The notes under the pieces were generated by a model that worked only from the letters and a program-made list of their open reading frames with translations, did not search any database and had not been told where the DNA came from. 33,865 nucleotides of DNA from Gammaproteobacteria bacterium (GTDB lineage Bacteria > Pseudomonadota > Gammaproteobacteria > Steroidobacterales > Woeseiaceae): positions 1-33,865 of the forward strand of contig JAOUIH010000032.1 of NCBI GenBank assembly GCA_029884165.1, in the 5' to 3' direction. The translations under genes and the position numbers were made by a program. Shown piece after piece: positions 18,304 to 26,287 of the stretch (the first letter of the stretch is position 1; each line of letters opens with the position of its first letter).

Positions 18304-18834
18304 CTAGTCCGGGTACTCGACCCAGAAAACCCCACGCAGATCGCCGACTTCGTAGCCCCTCGCCTCATCCTCCGGGTACGCAGACGCCAGTGCCGCCTCC
18401 ACCGCCGGCTCCAGCGCCTGGCCGTGGCACGCCAGGCACAGGGGCTGGACCAGGATCGGCTCCACGTAGCCGCGCCGCCCGTCCGGAAGTTCAACGTCCA
18501 GCGCCGCACGGTTCGCCGGATCGTCACGGTAGGCATCCAGGAGAGGGGCTACCCAGTCCGGCGGACGGTTCTTCGGGTTCCTGAGCCGGTGGCTGCTGCG
18601 CCCGAGGCGCAGCACGTCCGACGACATCCCGGCGGCAATACCGGGCGCCTGGATGCGGCACGCGTCGATCGCTGCAACCGGCCCCTCCTGCAGACCCGCC
18701 AGCAACGCCTGCTGCAGACCGGCCTTGAAGGGCGCAAGCAAGCGAGCGCCTTCCGCGGCCGCCGACTCCTCGCCGGCGGCCGGCAGCCCGCTGGCCACGA
18801 GACAAAACGCCAGCAACGCAACCAGGCGGTTCAT
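18304..18834 (-). CDS. Exported c-type heme protein, Tll0287-like (DUF3365)
   Basis: A 176-residue secreted protein. The ATG at 18834 is chosen over 18852 because it has AAGGAG six bases upstream and begins the signal peptide directly (MNRLVALLAFCLVASGLPAA). The C-terminal half has the heme-binding motif CLACHG (Cys133, Cys136, His137), preceded by YVEPILVQPLCLAC and followed by GEVGDLRG-like residues (GYEVGDLRGVFWVEYP). This arrangement is that of the Tll0287-like/DUF3365 domain, found alone or as the sensor domain of signalling proteins. It probably sits in the periplasm as a small cytochrome or redox/gas sensor. Function in this organism is unknown. It stands alone and diverges from the TerB-like gene. 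Confidence 0.82.
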   Translation of the reverse strand: MNRLVALLAFCLVASGLPAAGEESAAAEGARLLAPFKAGLQQALLAGLQEGPVAAIDACRIQAPGIAAGMSSDVLRLGRSSHRLRNPKNRPPDWVAPLLDAYRDDPANRAALDVELPDGRRGYVEPILVQPLCLACHGQALEPAVEAALASAYPEDEARGYEVGDLRGVFWVEYPD

Positions 18835-19000
18835 CGATCTTCTCCTTGGCATAGACCACGTTTATAACATGTGCCGAGCGGCCCAGGTCCCGCTGCCGGC
18901 AGTCTGCCGGGGTGCGCAACGCCTGCCTGCCGTGTGTATACTTCCACTCCGGCCGCCAGGGGAGCGGCACCGGCAACAGAAAGGACCAAGGGGACTCGAT

Positions 19001-19435
19001 ATGGCAATCGCCGACCTCAGCAACGTACTCAATATCTTCCGCGGCAAGGAGCCGACAGACTCGGAACGGGAGGCGCTCTACAAGGAAGTCATGCTGATGA
19101 CCCTGGCGCGCGCCTCGAGCGCCGACGCCGCAATCGATCCGGTGGAGATCTCGACGGTACAGAAGATCCTGAAGCGCGAGACCGGTGAATCATTTTCCGA
19201 CGCTGATATCCGGCTGGCATCGCGCCCGGCGCTCTACCAGGAGGCCCCGTTCAGCAAGTACCTGGCCAGCGTGCGCAAGAAACTCGATTCCTCGAACCGC
19301 TCGGCCATCGTCTGCGCGCTCGCCGACGTGATCCGCAGCGACACCCAGCTGAGCGCCCTGGAGCTGGATTTCTTCAACATGGTAGCCGAGGCCTTGCAGG
19401 CGACGCCCGCCGAGATCGCGGGGCTCGTCAGGTAG
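19001..19435 (+). CDS. TerB-like (tellurite-resistance-type) helical protein
   Basis: A 144-residue cytoplasmic, all-helical protein without signal or membrane segment. The central part (MLMTLARASSADAAIDPVEISTVQ) has the TerB/COG4103 pattern of a hydrophobic helix followed by an acidic D-x-x-E segment; the second half repeats the theme (IVCALADVIRSDTQLSALELDFF). TerB domains bind metal ions at acidic clusters, but most chromosomal single-domain members have no known role and are not linked to tellurite. The start ATG 19001 has AAGGGGA upstream. Its 3' end overlaps the plsC 3' end by 8 bases in a convergent arrangement. Confidence 0.75.
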   Translation: MAIADLSNVLNIFRGKEPTDSEREALYKEVMLMTLARASSADAAIDPVEISTVQKILKRETGESFSDADIRLASRPALYQEAPFSKYLASVRKKLDSSNRSAIVCALADVIRSDTQLSALELDFFNMVAEALQATPAEIAGLVR

Positions 19436-20192
19436 CCGAATTGCCTGCCGCTGCCGGGGCCGCTCCGCTCGGCCGGTCGCGATAGGCGCTGCTGATTTCC
19501 GCCATTTTTCCCTCGACCCACGCCTGCACGAGCAGGTTCGTGTCCTTCGGTTTGCGCGGGCCCGCATCGATCGGCGGACCGATGCAAAAGCGCATCGTGC
19601 CCGGAACCTTGAGGAAGCTCTTCCTCGGCCAGAAATCACAGGCATTGTGCGCCACAGGGACGATCGGGACGCCGGCCGACTGCGCGAGCGCGGCACCGCT
19701 GACCCCATACTTCTTCGTCGCGCCCGGTTCCACACGCGTGCCTTCCGGAAAAATGGTCACCCAGATTCCCTCGGACAGGCGTTCCCTGCCCTTTTCGATC
19801 ACCTCGGTCACCGCGACATGGCCGGCGCTGCGGTTGATCGCGATCGGCTTCATCGGCGCGAGGCCCCAGCCGAATATCGGTATCCACAAGAGCTCTCGCT
19901 TGACCACCCAGCACTGCGGCGGGAATTCGACGACCTGGATAAACGCCTCGATGATGGAGGTGTGCTTGACCATGATGACGCTCGGGGTGTCCGGTATGTT
20001 TTCCCGGCCTTCGACGACGTAATCGAAGTCGCAGAAAAACCGTCCGGCCCAGAGCATGCCCCTGCACCACAGGCGCGCAATCGGCAGGCGGCGTCGCCAC
20101 GGCAGCGGGGCGCTGAGGATGGAGACCAGCGTGAGCACGGTCGCCGACAACAGGAGGTAGCCGTAGTAGGCCAGCGACCGGACCCAGAGCAT
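19428..20192 (-). CDS. plsC: 1-acyl-sn-glycerol-3-phosphate acyltransferase (PlsC family)
   Basis: Transfers an acyl chain to lysophosphatidic acid, making phosphatidic acid for membrane lipids. The start is ATG 20192, which shares its A with the gmhB stop (TGATG). It gives 254 residues with an N-terminal membrane helix (SLAYYGYLLLSATVLTLVSIL). The acyltransferase motif I is VKHTSIIEAF: His77 is followed by Glu82 rather than the common Asp (HX4E in place of HX4D), a variant also seen in other proteobacterial relatives. Motif III FPEGTR is at 148-153 and VPIVPVAHN forms motif IV. The glyQ-glyS-gmhB-plsC order is conserved near the origin in Pseudomonas-type genomes, where this paralogue sits beside gyrB. 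Confidence 0.9.
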   Translation of the reverse strand: MLWVRSLAYYGYLLLSATVLTLVSILSAPLPWRRRLPIARLWCRGMLWAGRFFCDFDYVVEGRENIPDTPSVIMVKHTSIIEAFIQVVEFPPQCWVVKRELLWIPIFGWGLAPMKPIAINRSAGHVAVTEVIEKGRERLSEGIWVTIFPEGTRVEPGATKKYGVSGAALAQSAGVPIVPVAHNACDFWPRKSFLKVPGTMRFCIGPPIDAGPRKPKDTNLLVQAWVEGKMAEISSAYRDRPSGAAPAAAGNSAT

Positions 20193-20749
20193 CACGCCGG
20201 CCCCACTTCGCTTGCCAGTTGCCGCGAGGCCGCGAGGAGGTCGTCGTAGACCTCGACGTCTTCGCCCCGGTCCCGCAACAGAGCCTCGGTTCGACGACCA
20301 TTGCCGCTGCGGACGAGGATCGGGCGGGCCCCGACGGACCTCGCCGCAACCAGATCGCGCTCCGAATCGCCGATGCAGGGCACGCCCCGCAAATCTATCC
20401 CGTACCGGCGGCCCAGCCTCAGGAGCAGTCCTGGCGCCGGCTTGCGGCACTCGCAGCCAGCATCGGGCCCGTGCGGGCAAAACACGACCCGGTCGATACG
20501 ACCTCCGGCACCGGCAGCGGCATCGCGCATCTTGTCGTGAATTGCACCGAGGGTTGCCGTGTCGAACAGGCCGCGGGCGAGCCCCGACTGGTTCGAGGCA
20601 ACCGCGACGGCGTAGCCGCTCCGGGTCAGGAGCGCAATCGCTTCCAGGCTGCCCTCGAGCGGGATCCACTCGTCCGGCGATTTCACGAACTCGGGGGAAT
20701 CGCGATTGATGACGCCGTCCCTGTCCAGAACGACCAGCCGCCCCGCCAT
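20192..20749 (-). CDS. gmhB: D-glycero-beta-D-manno-heptose 1,7-bisphosphate 7-phosphatase
   Basis: HAD-family phosphatase removing the C7 phosphate in ADP-heptose synthesis for lipopolysaccharide inner core. In 185 residues it has the nucleophile motif VVLDRDGV (Asp9, Asp11), the ASNQSG motif II, and the GmhB zinc site with Cys91, His93, Cys99 and Cys101 (CPHGPDAGCECRKP). Motif IV is GDSERDL. Length and motifs match GmhB rather than histidinol-phosphatase, which has a similar zinc site but lies in his operons. It starts 3 bases after the glyS stop and overlaps plsC by one base, so it belongs to the glyQ-glyS unit. Confidence 0.92.
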   Translation of the reverse strand: MAGRLVVLDRDGVINRDSPEFVKSPDEWIPLEGSLEAIALLTRSGYAVAVASNQSGLARGLFDTATLGAIHDKMRDAAAGAGGRIDRVVFCPHGPDAGCECRKPAPGLLLRLGRRYGIDLRGVPCIGDSERDLVAARSVGARPILVRSGNGRRTEALLRDRGEDVEVYDDLLAASRQLASEVGPA

Positions 20750-20752
20750 CGA

Positions 20753-22849
20753 TCAGGCCTTACCTATCGACAGCCGGGAGATATCCGCCACCTCCAGGAA
20801 CTGGTCGCGCAACTTGCCAAGCAGAGCAAGGCGATTCTGACGCACGGCGGCATCCTCGGCCATGACCATGACGTCGTCGAAAAATCGATCCACGGGCTCC
20901 CGGAGCTCTGCCAGCCGCGCGAGCGCCGCGGCGTATGAACCTCCGGCCAGCAGCGGATCGACTGCCGCCCTGGCGGCCTCGAGCGCCTCGAACAGGCCCG
21001 CCTCGGCCGGTTCGGCAAGCGCGTCCGGATCCAGCACCCCGGCGACCGCGGTGCCGCCGGCCTCCGCGGCCTGGCGCAGGATGTTTGCAATACGCTTGTT
21101 CGCCTGTGCAAGGCTCGATGCGGCGTCCAAGCTCACGAACGCCGCGACTGCCTCGAGGCGCGCCTCGAAATCGGCGAGCGAAGCCGGGCGGCGCTCGCGC
21201 ACGGCCTCGAACATCTCGGGGCTGAAGCCGCCGCGCTCCAGGGACCAGGCGCGCATCCGCTCGATGATGAAATCGTAAACCTCTGTCCCGACGGCCGGGT
21301 CGGCGCGGACCGGCTGCGCCCCGAGGGCAAGATCGACGAGCTGCACCATATCGAGGTCAAGACGCCGCTCGACCACGATGCGCACGATACCAAGGGCCGC
21401 ACGGCGTAGGCCGAAGGGGTCCTTGTTGCCCGAAGGCTTCTTGCCCAACGCAAATATTCCGCACAGCGTGTCGAGCTTGTCGGCGATCGCCAGGCACTGG
21501 CCGGCCACTGATACCGGCAGTGCGTCACCGGCATAGCGCGGCAGGTACTGTTCCTCGATCGCCAGCGCAAGCTCCGGATTCTCCCCATCCGCGGCCGCGT
21601 AATATCGGCCCATGATGCCCTGCAGCTCCGGGAACTCGCCGACCATGCCCGTCACGAGGTCACACTTGGCGAGAAGCGCAGCCCGCTCGGCGATAGCGGC
21701 GTCGGCACCGAGCGCCGTTGCGATCCGGCCGGCGAGGGCCGCAGTGCGTGCGCTCTTGTCGTGCATGCTGCCGAGGCCCTGCTGGTAGACCACGGTGTCG
21801 AGTATCGCCCGGCGATCGGCAAGTGTCCGACGCCGATCCGAATCCCAGAAGAACGCCGCATCGGCAAGTCGCGGCCGGACGACGCGCTCATTGCCGTCTC
21901 GAACCCTGTCCGGATCCCTGCTGGCGATATTGGCGACGGTCACGAAGACCGGCATCAGGCTGCCGTCGCTCGCCTGCACCGGGAAATAACGCTGGTGGCC
22001 GGTCAGCGTGGCGACGATGACCTCGCGCGGCAGTGCCAGGAACTCTTCCTCGAAGCGGCCCGTAATCGGCACGGGCCATTCGACCAGCGCGGTCACCTCG
22101 TCATACAGGGCATCGCTGCCGAGGGCGCTCCCGCCGGCGTCGCCGGCAGCCTTTGCCACGGCGTCCACCACCCGCCGCCGCCGCTCGTCGAAGTCGGCGA
22201 CCACGTAGCCCTTCGACTCCAGCAACTCCGCGTAGTCGGCAGGCTTGCGGACCCTCAGTCCGCCGGGCGCCATGAAGCGATGCCCATAGGTGATGTCGCC
22301 GGCACGGTTGTCCAGTATCTCGGCTTCGATCGTCCGCCCGCCGTAGCGCAACACGACCCAGTGCACGGGACGGACGAACTCGGCATTTCGATCGCCCCAG
22401 CGCATTCGCCGCGGGATCGGCAAAGCATCCAGCGCCCTGCTGACGATGCCAGGCACGAGTTCGGTCGTCGCCGCGCCCTTTTCGACCAGCCGATGCGAGA
22501 GCCACTCGCCCTTATCCGTCGCGCTGCGCCCGAGCGCGCCGACATCGACTCCGCAGCGCTGCGCGAACGCCAGCGCGGCGGGCGCCGGCCGCCCGTCCCG
22601 GTCGAACGCAACGCGGACGGGCGGGCCCCGGAGTTCTGACTCGCGGTCCTCCTGACCTTCCGCCAGGCCCCGCACGAGCAGGGCCAGGCGCCGCGGACTC
22701 GCATAGGGCTGGATCGCCTGGAAAGCCAGTCTCTCGGCATCGAAACCGGCCCTCACGTTGGCGGCAAACGCGTCCATCAGGTTGCGCAACGCCTTCGGCG
22801 GCAACTCCTCGGTGCCTATCTCGACCAGCAGGTCCTCCCGCCCGGTCAT
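20753..22849 (-). CDS. glyS: Glycine-tRNA ligase beta subunit
   Basis: Large subunit of the tetrameric (alpha2beta2) bacterial glycyl-tRNA synthetase; it recognises tRNA-Gly. The 698-residue protein begins with the family's [18 protein letters not shown] and contains [18 protein letters not shown], the HRFMAPGG segment and the C-terminal anticodon-binding-like region ([20 protein letters not shown]). Length is standard. Its ATG overlaps the glyQ stop codon (ATGA), the classic sign of coupled translation for equal subunit production. Confidence 0.98.
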   Translation of the reverse strand: MTGREDLLVEIGTEELPPKALRNLMDAFAANVRAGFDAERLAFQAIQPYASPRRLALLVRGLAEGQEDRESELRGPPVRVAFDRDGRPAPAALAFAQRCGVDVGALGRSATDKGEWLSHRLVEKGAATTELVPGIVSRALDALPIPRRMRWGDRNAEFVRPVHWVVLRYGGRTIEAEILDNRAGDITYGHRFMAPGGLRVRKPADYAELLESKGYVVADFDERRRRVVDAVAKAAGDAGGSALGSDALYDEVTALVEWPVPITGRFEEEFLALPREVIVATLTGHQRYFPVQASDGSLMPVFVTVANIASRDPDRVRDGNERVVRPRLADAAFFWDSDRRRTLADRRAILDTVVYQQGLGSMHDKSARTAALAGRIATALGADAAIAERAALLAKCDLVTGMVGEFPELQGIMGRYYAAADGENPELALAIEEQYLPRYAGDALPVSVAGQCLAIADKLDTLCGIFALGKKPSGNKDPFGLRRAALGIVRIVVERRLDLDMVQLVDLALGAQPVRADPAVGTEVYDFIIERMRAWSLERGGFSPEMFEAVRERRPASLADFEARLEAVAAFVSLDAASSLAQANKRIANILRQAAEAGGTAVAGVLDPDALAEPAEAGLFEALEAARAAVDPLLAGGSYAAALARLAELREPVDRFFDDVMVMAEDAAVRQNRLALLGKLRDQFLEVADISRLSIGKA

Positions 22850-23784
22850 GGCGCCGCCTTGGCCCGGGTCGCGTGCACGGTCTCGAGCATCGGGAATCCG
22901 AGCGCTTCCCGGGAGGCGTAATAGGCTTCCGCGACGGCGCGCGCCATCGACCTGACCCGCAGGATGAAGCGCTGCCTCTCGGTTACCGAAATTGCCTGGC
23001 GCGCATCCAGCAGGTTGAACGTGTGGGAAGCCGTCAGCATCTGCTCGTAGGCCGGCAGCGCGAGACCGAGTTCGATCAGCCGCGCATTCTCGGCCTCGGC
23101 GTGATCGAATGCCGCGAACAGCGACTCGACGTCAGCGTGCTCGAAGTTGTAACGCGACTGCTCGACCTCGTTCTGGTGATAGACGTCGCCATAGGTAATC
23201 CGGCCAAGAGGACCGTCGGTCCAGGTAATATCGAAAATGCTCTCGACGTTTTGGAGGTACATAGCCAGCCGCTCCAGCCCGTAGGTGAGCTCGCCGGTCA
23301 CCGGCCGGCACTCGAGCCCCCCGACCTGCTGGAAATACGTGAACTGCGTGACCTCCATGCCATTCAGCCACACCTCCCAGCCCAGCCCCCACGCGCCGAG
23401 CGTCGGCGATTCCCAGTTGTCCTCGACGAAACGAATGTCGTGCACGCCGGTATCGATGCCGATGGCCTTGAGCGAACCCAGGTACATGTCCTGCAAGTCG
23501 TCCGGCGATGGCTTGATGACGACCTGGTACTGGTAATAGTGCTGCAGCCGGAACGGGTTATCGCCGTAACGGCCATCGGTAGGACGCCTGGACGGCTGCA
23601 CGTAGGCCGAACTCCAGGGCTCCGGTCCGACGGCGCGGAGAAAGGTCGACGGGTGAAAAGTGCCGGCGCCCATCTGCATGTCGTAGGGCTGCGCGATCAC
23701 GCAGCCGCGCTCGGCCCAGTACTGCTGAAGCCGCAGGATCAGCTCCTGGAAACTCGGCCCCGGCGTCGCCTTTGCCTTGTTCAT
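22846..23784 (-). CDS. glyQ: Glycine-tRNA ligase alpha subunit
   Basis: Catalytic alpha subunit of glycyl-tRNA synthetase. The ATG at 23784 gives 312 residues starting before [20 protein letters not shown]; the frame stays open to 23919, but the extra 45 residues are not family-like. Hallmarks are [44 protein letters not shown] and the class II core region [21 protein letters not shown]. It is the first gene of glyQ-glyS-gmhB-plsC. A TATACT -10 element lies 33 bases upstream. Confidence 0.98.
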   Translation of the reverse strand: MNKAKATPGPSFQELILRLQQYWAERGCVIAQPYDMQMGAGTFHPSTFLRAVGPEPWSSAYVQPSRRPTDGRYGDNPFRLQHYYQYQVVIKPSPDDLQDMYLGSLKAIGIDTGVHDIRFVEDNWESPTLGAWGLGWEVWLNGMEVTQFTYFQQVGGLECRPVTGELTYGLERLAMYLQNVESIFDITWTDGPLGRITYGDVYHQNEVEQSRYNFEHADVESLFAAFDHAEAENARLIELGLALPAYEQMLTASHTFNLLDARQAISVTERQRFILRVRSMARAVAEAYYASREALGFPMLETVHATRAKAAP

Positions 23785-23816
23785 CAACGATCTTCGGCCC
23801 AAAAAATAAGGCGCGC

Positions 23817-23845
23817 AGTATAACGTGCCGCGCCCGAGATGAAAG
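23817..23845 (-). promoter_or_regulatory. Promoter of the glyQ-glyS-gmhB-plsC unit
   Basis: On the minus strand CTTTCA (23845-23840) and TATACT (23822-23817, 5 of 6) are spaced 17 bases apart. The predicted start is near 23810, leaving a leader of about 26 bases. The -35 is a poor match at 3 of 6. Confidence 0.5.
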
Positions 23846-23915
23846 TCCGCCCCGCCCGGCGCCGGCACGGGGCCCGACCTTCGTCGGTCGGATCCGGTGC
23901 AGTCGCCGGGCTTTC

Positions 23916-23930
23916 GCACTATAATGGTGC
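23916..23930. promoter_or_regulatory. NtrC-binding site 1 upstream of glnA
   Basis: GCACTATAATGGTGC fits the NtrC consensus GCAC-TA-NNN-TGGTGC at every defined position. It is centred about 127 bases before the predicted sigma-54 start. A TATAAT (23920-23925) lies inside it, so NtrC binding could also block a sigma-70 promoter, though no good -35 accompanies it. Confidence 0.8.
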
Positions 23931-23946
23931 GCCTGCCTGGCCGGTC

Positions 23947-23961
23947 GCCCTAAAACGGTGC
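23947..23961. promoter_or_regulatory. NtrC-binding site 2 upstream of glnA
   Basis: GCCCTAAAACGGTGC matches the NtrC consensus with two changes at defined positions. Its centre is 31 bases from site 1, three helical turns, so both sites face the same side of DNA. This pairing of a strong site with a neighbouring site is how NtrC enhancers are built. Confidence 0.65.
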
Positions 23962-24023
23962 GATCCGGACTGGCAGTTTCAGGAAAACGTCTTATTTTTC
24001 ATTTAATTGCCATCGCACCGATT

Positions 24024-24039
24024 TGGCACGGTTCCTGCA
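24024..24039 (+). promoter_or_regulatory. Sigma-54 (RpoN) promoter of glnA
   Basis: TGGCACGGTTCCTGCA carries the -24 GG and -12 GC elements with the required 10 bases between them; the -24 hexamer TGGCAC is perfect. Transcription should begin near 24050, giving a leader of about 90 bases before the glnA ATG. Confidence 0.85.
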
Positions 24040-24138
24040 CTTCTGGTCTCAGCCTTGCAGGCCGTACCGCGGGACTCGCCGATGCGATGTTGCCCGAACG
24101 CGCCGGCAACCCTTTCGCATCTTACGGAGGAAGTACGT

Positions 24139-25548
24139 ATGACCCCGGCTGAAGTGATCAAGCTGATCGAGGATAGAGAAGTAAAGTTCGTCGATTTCCG
24201 TTTCACGGACACCAAGGGCAAGGAACAGCACGTGACGGTTCCGGCGCGGACCGTGGACGACGACCTGTTCGAGGACGGCAAGATGTTCGACGGCTCGTCG
24301 ATCGCCGGCTGGAAGGGCATCAACGAGTCCGACATGATCCTGATGCCCGATCCGCAGTCGGCGGTAATCGACATCTTCTCGGAAGAGACGACGCTGAACC
24401 TGCGCTGCAGCGTCATCGAACCCTCGACGATGCAGCCTTACGACCGCTGCCCCCGATCCCTCGCGCTGCGGGCCGAGGCCTACCTGAAATCGACCGGCAT
24501 CGCGGACGTGGCGTATTTCGGGCCCGAGAACGAATACTTCGTCTTCGATGACGTACGCTGGGATGCGACCATGCAGGGCGCTTTCTACTCGATCGACTCG
24601 AGCGAAGGCGCGTGGAACACGAGCCGGAGCTACGAGGACAGCAACACGGGACATCGTCCGACCGTCAAGGGCGGCTATTTCCCGGTTCCGCCCGTCGACT
24701 CGCTGCACGACATGCGCTCGGCGATGTGCCTGGCGCTCGAGGAGATGGGCCTCGAGACCGAGGTTCACCACCACGAGGTCGCGACGGCCGGGCAGTGCGA
24801 AATCGGCGTAAAATTCAGCACGCTGGCCCGCAAAGCCGACGAGGTGCAGATCCTGAAATACGTGATCCACAACGTCGCGCACAGCTACGGCAAGACGGCG
24901 ACCTTCATGCCGAAGCCTCTCGTCAACGACAACGGCAGCGGCATGCACGTCCATATGTCGTTAATGAAGGACGGGAAGAACCTGTTTAGCGGAGACGGCT
25001 ATGCCGGCTTGTCCGACATCGCGCTCTATTACATCGGCGGTGTCATCAAGCACGCCAAGGCGCTCAATGCCTTCACGAACCCGGCGACGAACAGCTACAA
25101 GCGCCTGGTCCCGGGTTTCGAAGCACCGACGATCCTGGCCTACTCGGCGCGCAATCGTTCTGCCTCGATTCGCATCCCTTACGTATCGAACCCGAAGGGA
25201 CGCCGCATCGAGGTTCGGTTCCCGGACTCCATGGCGAATCCTTACCTGGCGTTCTCGGCGTTGATGCTTGCGGGCCTAGACGGGATCCAGAACAAGATCC
25301 ACCCGGGCGACGCAATGGACAAGGACCTGTACGACCTGCCGCCGGAGGAAGAGAAAAACCTGTTGCTGGTCGCGTTTTCCCTTGAAGAGGCACTCAACTG
25401 CCTCGACAAGGATCGGGACTTCCTGAAGGTCGGTAACATTTTCTCCGACGACCTGATCGACGCTTACATCGACCTGAAGAAGGAAAACGTCACGCGTCTC
25501 CGGATGACGACGCACCCGGTCGAATTCGACATGTACTACAGCCTTTAG
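24139..25548 (+). CDS. glnA: Glutamine synthetase, type I
   Basis: Makes glutamine from glutamate, ammonia and ATP as a dodecamer. The ATG at 24139 has a strong GGAGGA ribosome-binding site and gives 469 residues. Features seen are [11 protein letters not shown] near the N-terminus, [10 protein letters not shown], the metal/ammonium-site region [21 protein letters not shown], and [16 protein letters not shown]. The adenylylation motif LYDLPPEE has Tyr398, so it is the beta-type enzyme regulated by GlnE. The sigma-54 promoter and NtrC sites upstream, with ntrB and ntrC downstream, form the standard nitrogen-control locus. Confidence 0.99.
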   Translation: MTPAEVIKLIEDREVKFVDFRFTDTKGKEQHVTVPARTVDDDLFEDGKMFDGSSIAGWKGINESDMILMPDPQSAVIDIFSEETTLNLRCSVIEPSTMQPYDRCPRSLALRAEAYLKSTGIADVAYFGPENEYFVFDDVRWDATMQGAFYSIDSSEGAWNTSRSYEDSNTGHRPTVKGGYFPVPPVDSLHDMRSAMCLALEEMGLETEVHHHEVATAGQCEIGVKFSTLARKADEVQILKYVIHNVAHSYGKTATFMPKPLVNDNGSGMHVHMSLMKDGKNLFSGDGYAGLSDIALYYIGGVIKHAKALNAFTNPATNSYKRLVPGFEAPTILAYSARNRSASIRIPYVSNPKGRRIEVRFPDSMANPYLAFSALMLAGLDGIQNKIHPGDAMDKDLYDLPPEEEKNLLLVAFSLEEALNCLDKDRDFLKVGNIFSDDLIDAYIDLKKENVTRLRMTTHPVEFDMYYSL

Positions 25549-25566
25549 CCGATAAAAAAGTGTGAC

Positions 25567-25589
25567 CCGGGCGGCATTTTGCCGCCCGG
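25567..25589 (+). terminator. Hairpin after glnA (partial terminator or processing site)
   Basis: CCGGGCGGC-ATTTT-GCCGCCCGG forms a 9-bp GC stem 19 bases after the glnA stop. No T-run follows, so it is more likely to slow or partly stop transcription, or to protect the glnA mRNA, while letting some polymerase continue to the DUF4124-ntrBC genes. Confidence 0.55.
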
Positions 25590-25628
25590 TCCCTACCTCT
25601 GCCGGAGGGGCACTGCTATGCTAAACCA

Positions 25629-26183
25629 ATGCGAAAAAGTGCTTACATTCCGGTCCTTCTGCTGCTTGTCGGCGGGGCCGTGCATGCCCAGGCCTACAAG
25701 TGGGTCGACGAGGACGGAATCGTGCATTACTCCGACCGGCCGCAGGAGGGCGCCGAGCTCATCCAGCTGCCGAGCGACGACCGTTCACGCAGCACGGCAC
25801 CGCGGCCAGCGCCGACTCGGGCAGCGGGAGCGGCCGCGGAGGACGAGGGCGAGCAGACGACCGGCTACGAGAGCCTCTCGGTAGCCACCCCCGGGTCCGA
25901 AGAAACGCTATGGAACCTCGAAGGCAGCCTGGACGTCACGCTGAACCTGCGACCCGGCCTCCGGCCCGGGCACCGGGTGCGCGTCTACTTCGACGGCCAG
26001 CCCCGGATGGTGACCGGAACGTCCTTCCAGATCGAGGATGTCTATCGCGGCACGCACAACATACAGGCCGAGGTCCTGGACCAGACCGGCCGCCTGATGA
26101 TCCGCAGCGAGACCAATCGCTTTTACGTGCAGCAGACCTCGGTCCAGAACCCGGCCCGCCCGCCCCGGCCGCGGCCCCGGTAA
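25629..26183 (+). CDS. Secreted DUF4124 protein
   Basis: A 184-residue exported protein with a signal peptide (KSAYIPVLLLLVGGAVHAQ) followed directly by the DUF4124 motif AYKWVDEDGIVHYSDRPQE, the family's defining short repeat-like unit. A low-complexity linker rich in Ala, Arg and Thr (about 55-75) leads to a beta-rich domain (about 90-165: LDVTLNLRPGL, RVRVYFDGQP, GTHNIQAEVLDQTGRLM) with an Ig-like pattern. The tail is Pro/Arg-rich. The family often sits between glnA and ntrB in Gammaproteobacteria, but its role is unknown. The ATG at 25629 has no ribosome-binding site at normal distance; the GGAGGGG at 25604-25610 is placed for an out-of-frame ATG at 25618. Confidence 0.82.
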   Translation: MRKSAYIPVLLLLVGGAVHAQAYKWVDEDGIVHYSDRPQEGAELIQLPSDDRSRSTAPRPAPTRAAGAAAEDEGEQTTGYESLSVATPGSEETLWNLEGSLDVTLNLRPGLRPGHRVRVYFDGQPRMVTGTSFQIEDVYRGTHNIQAEVLDQTGRLMIRSETNRFYVQQTSVQNPARPPRPRPR

Positions 26184-26287
26184 ACCCGCGCTCCGGTGCC
26201 GGCCGAGCCGGCGGCCAGCGAGGCCCGGACCGGCCCGATGGCCGAACGCCCTTCCGCGACATATTCGAAGGCCTGAGCACGGCCGTC

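Noticed and set aside
19879..19887. GTATCCACA, a one-mismatch DnaA box inside plsC
   Set aside because: Isolated, imperfect and inside a coding region; expected by chance in this much sequence.
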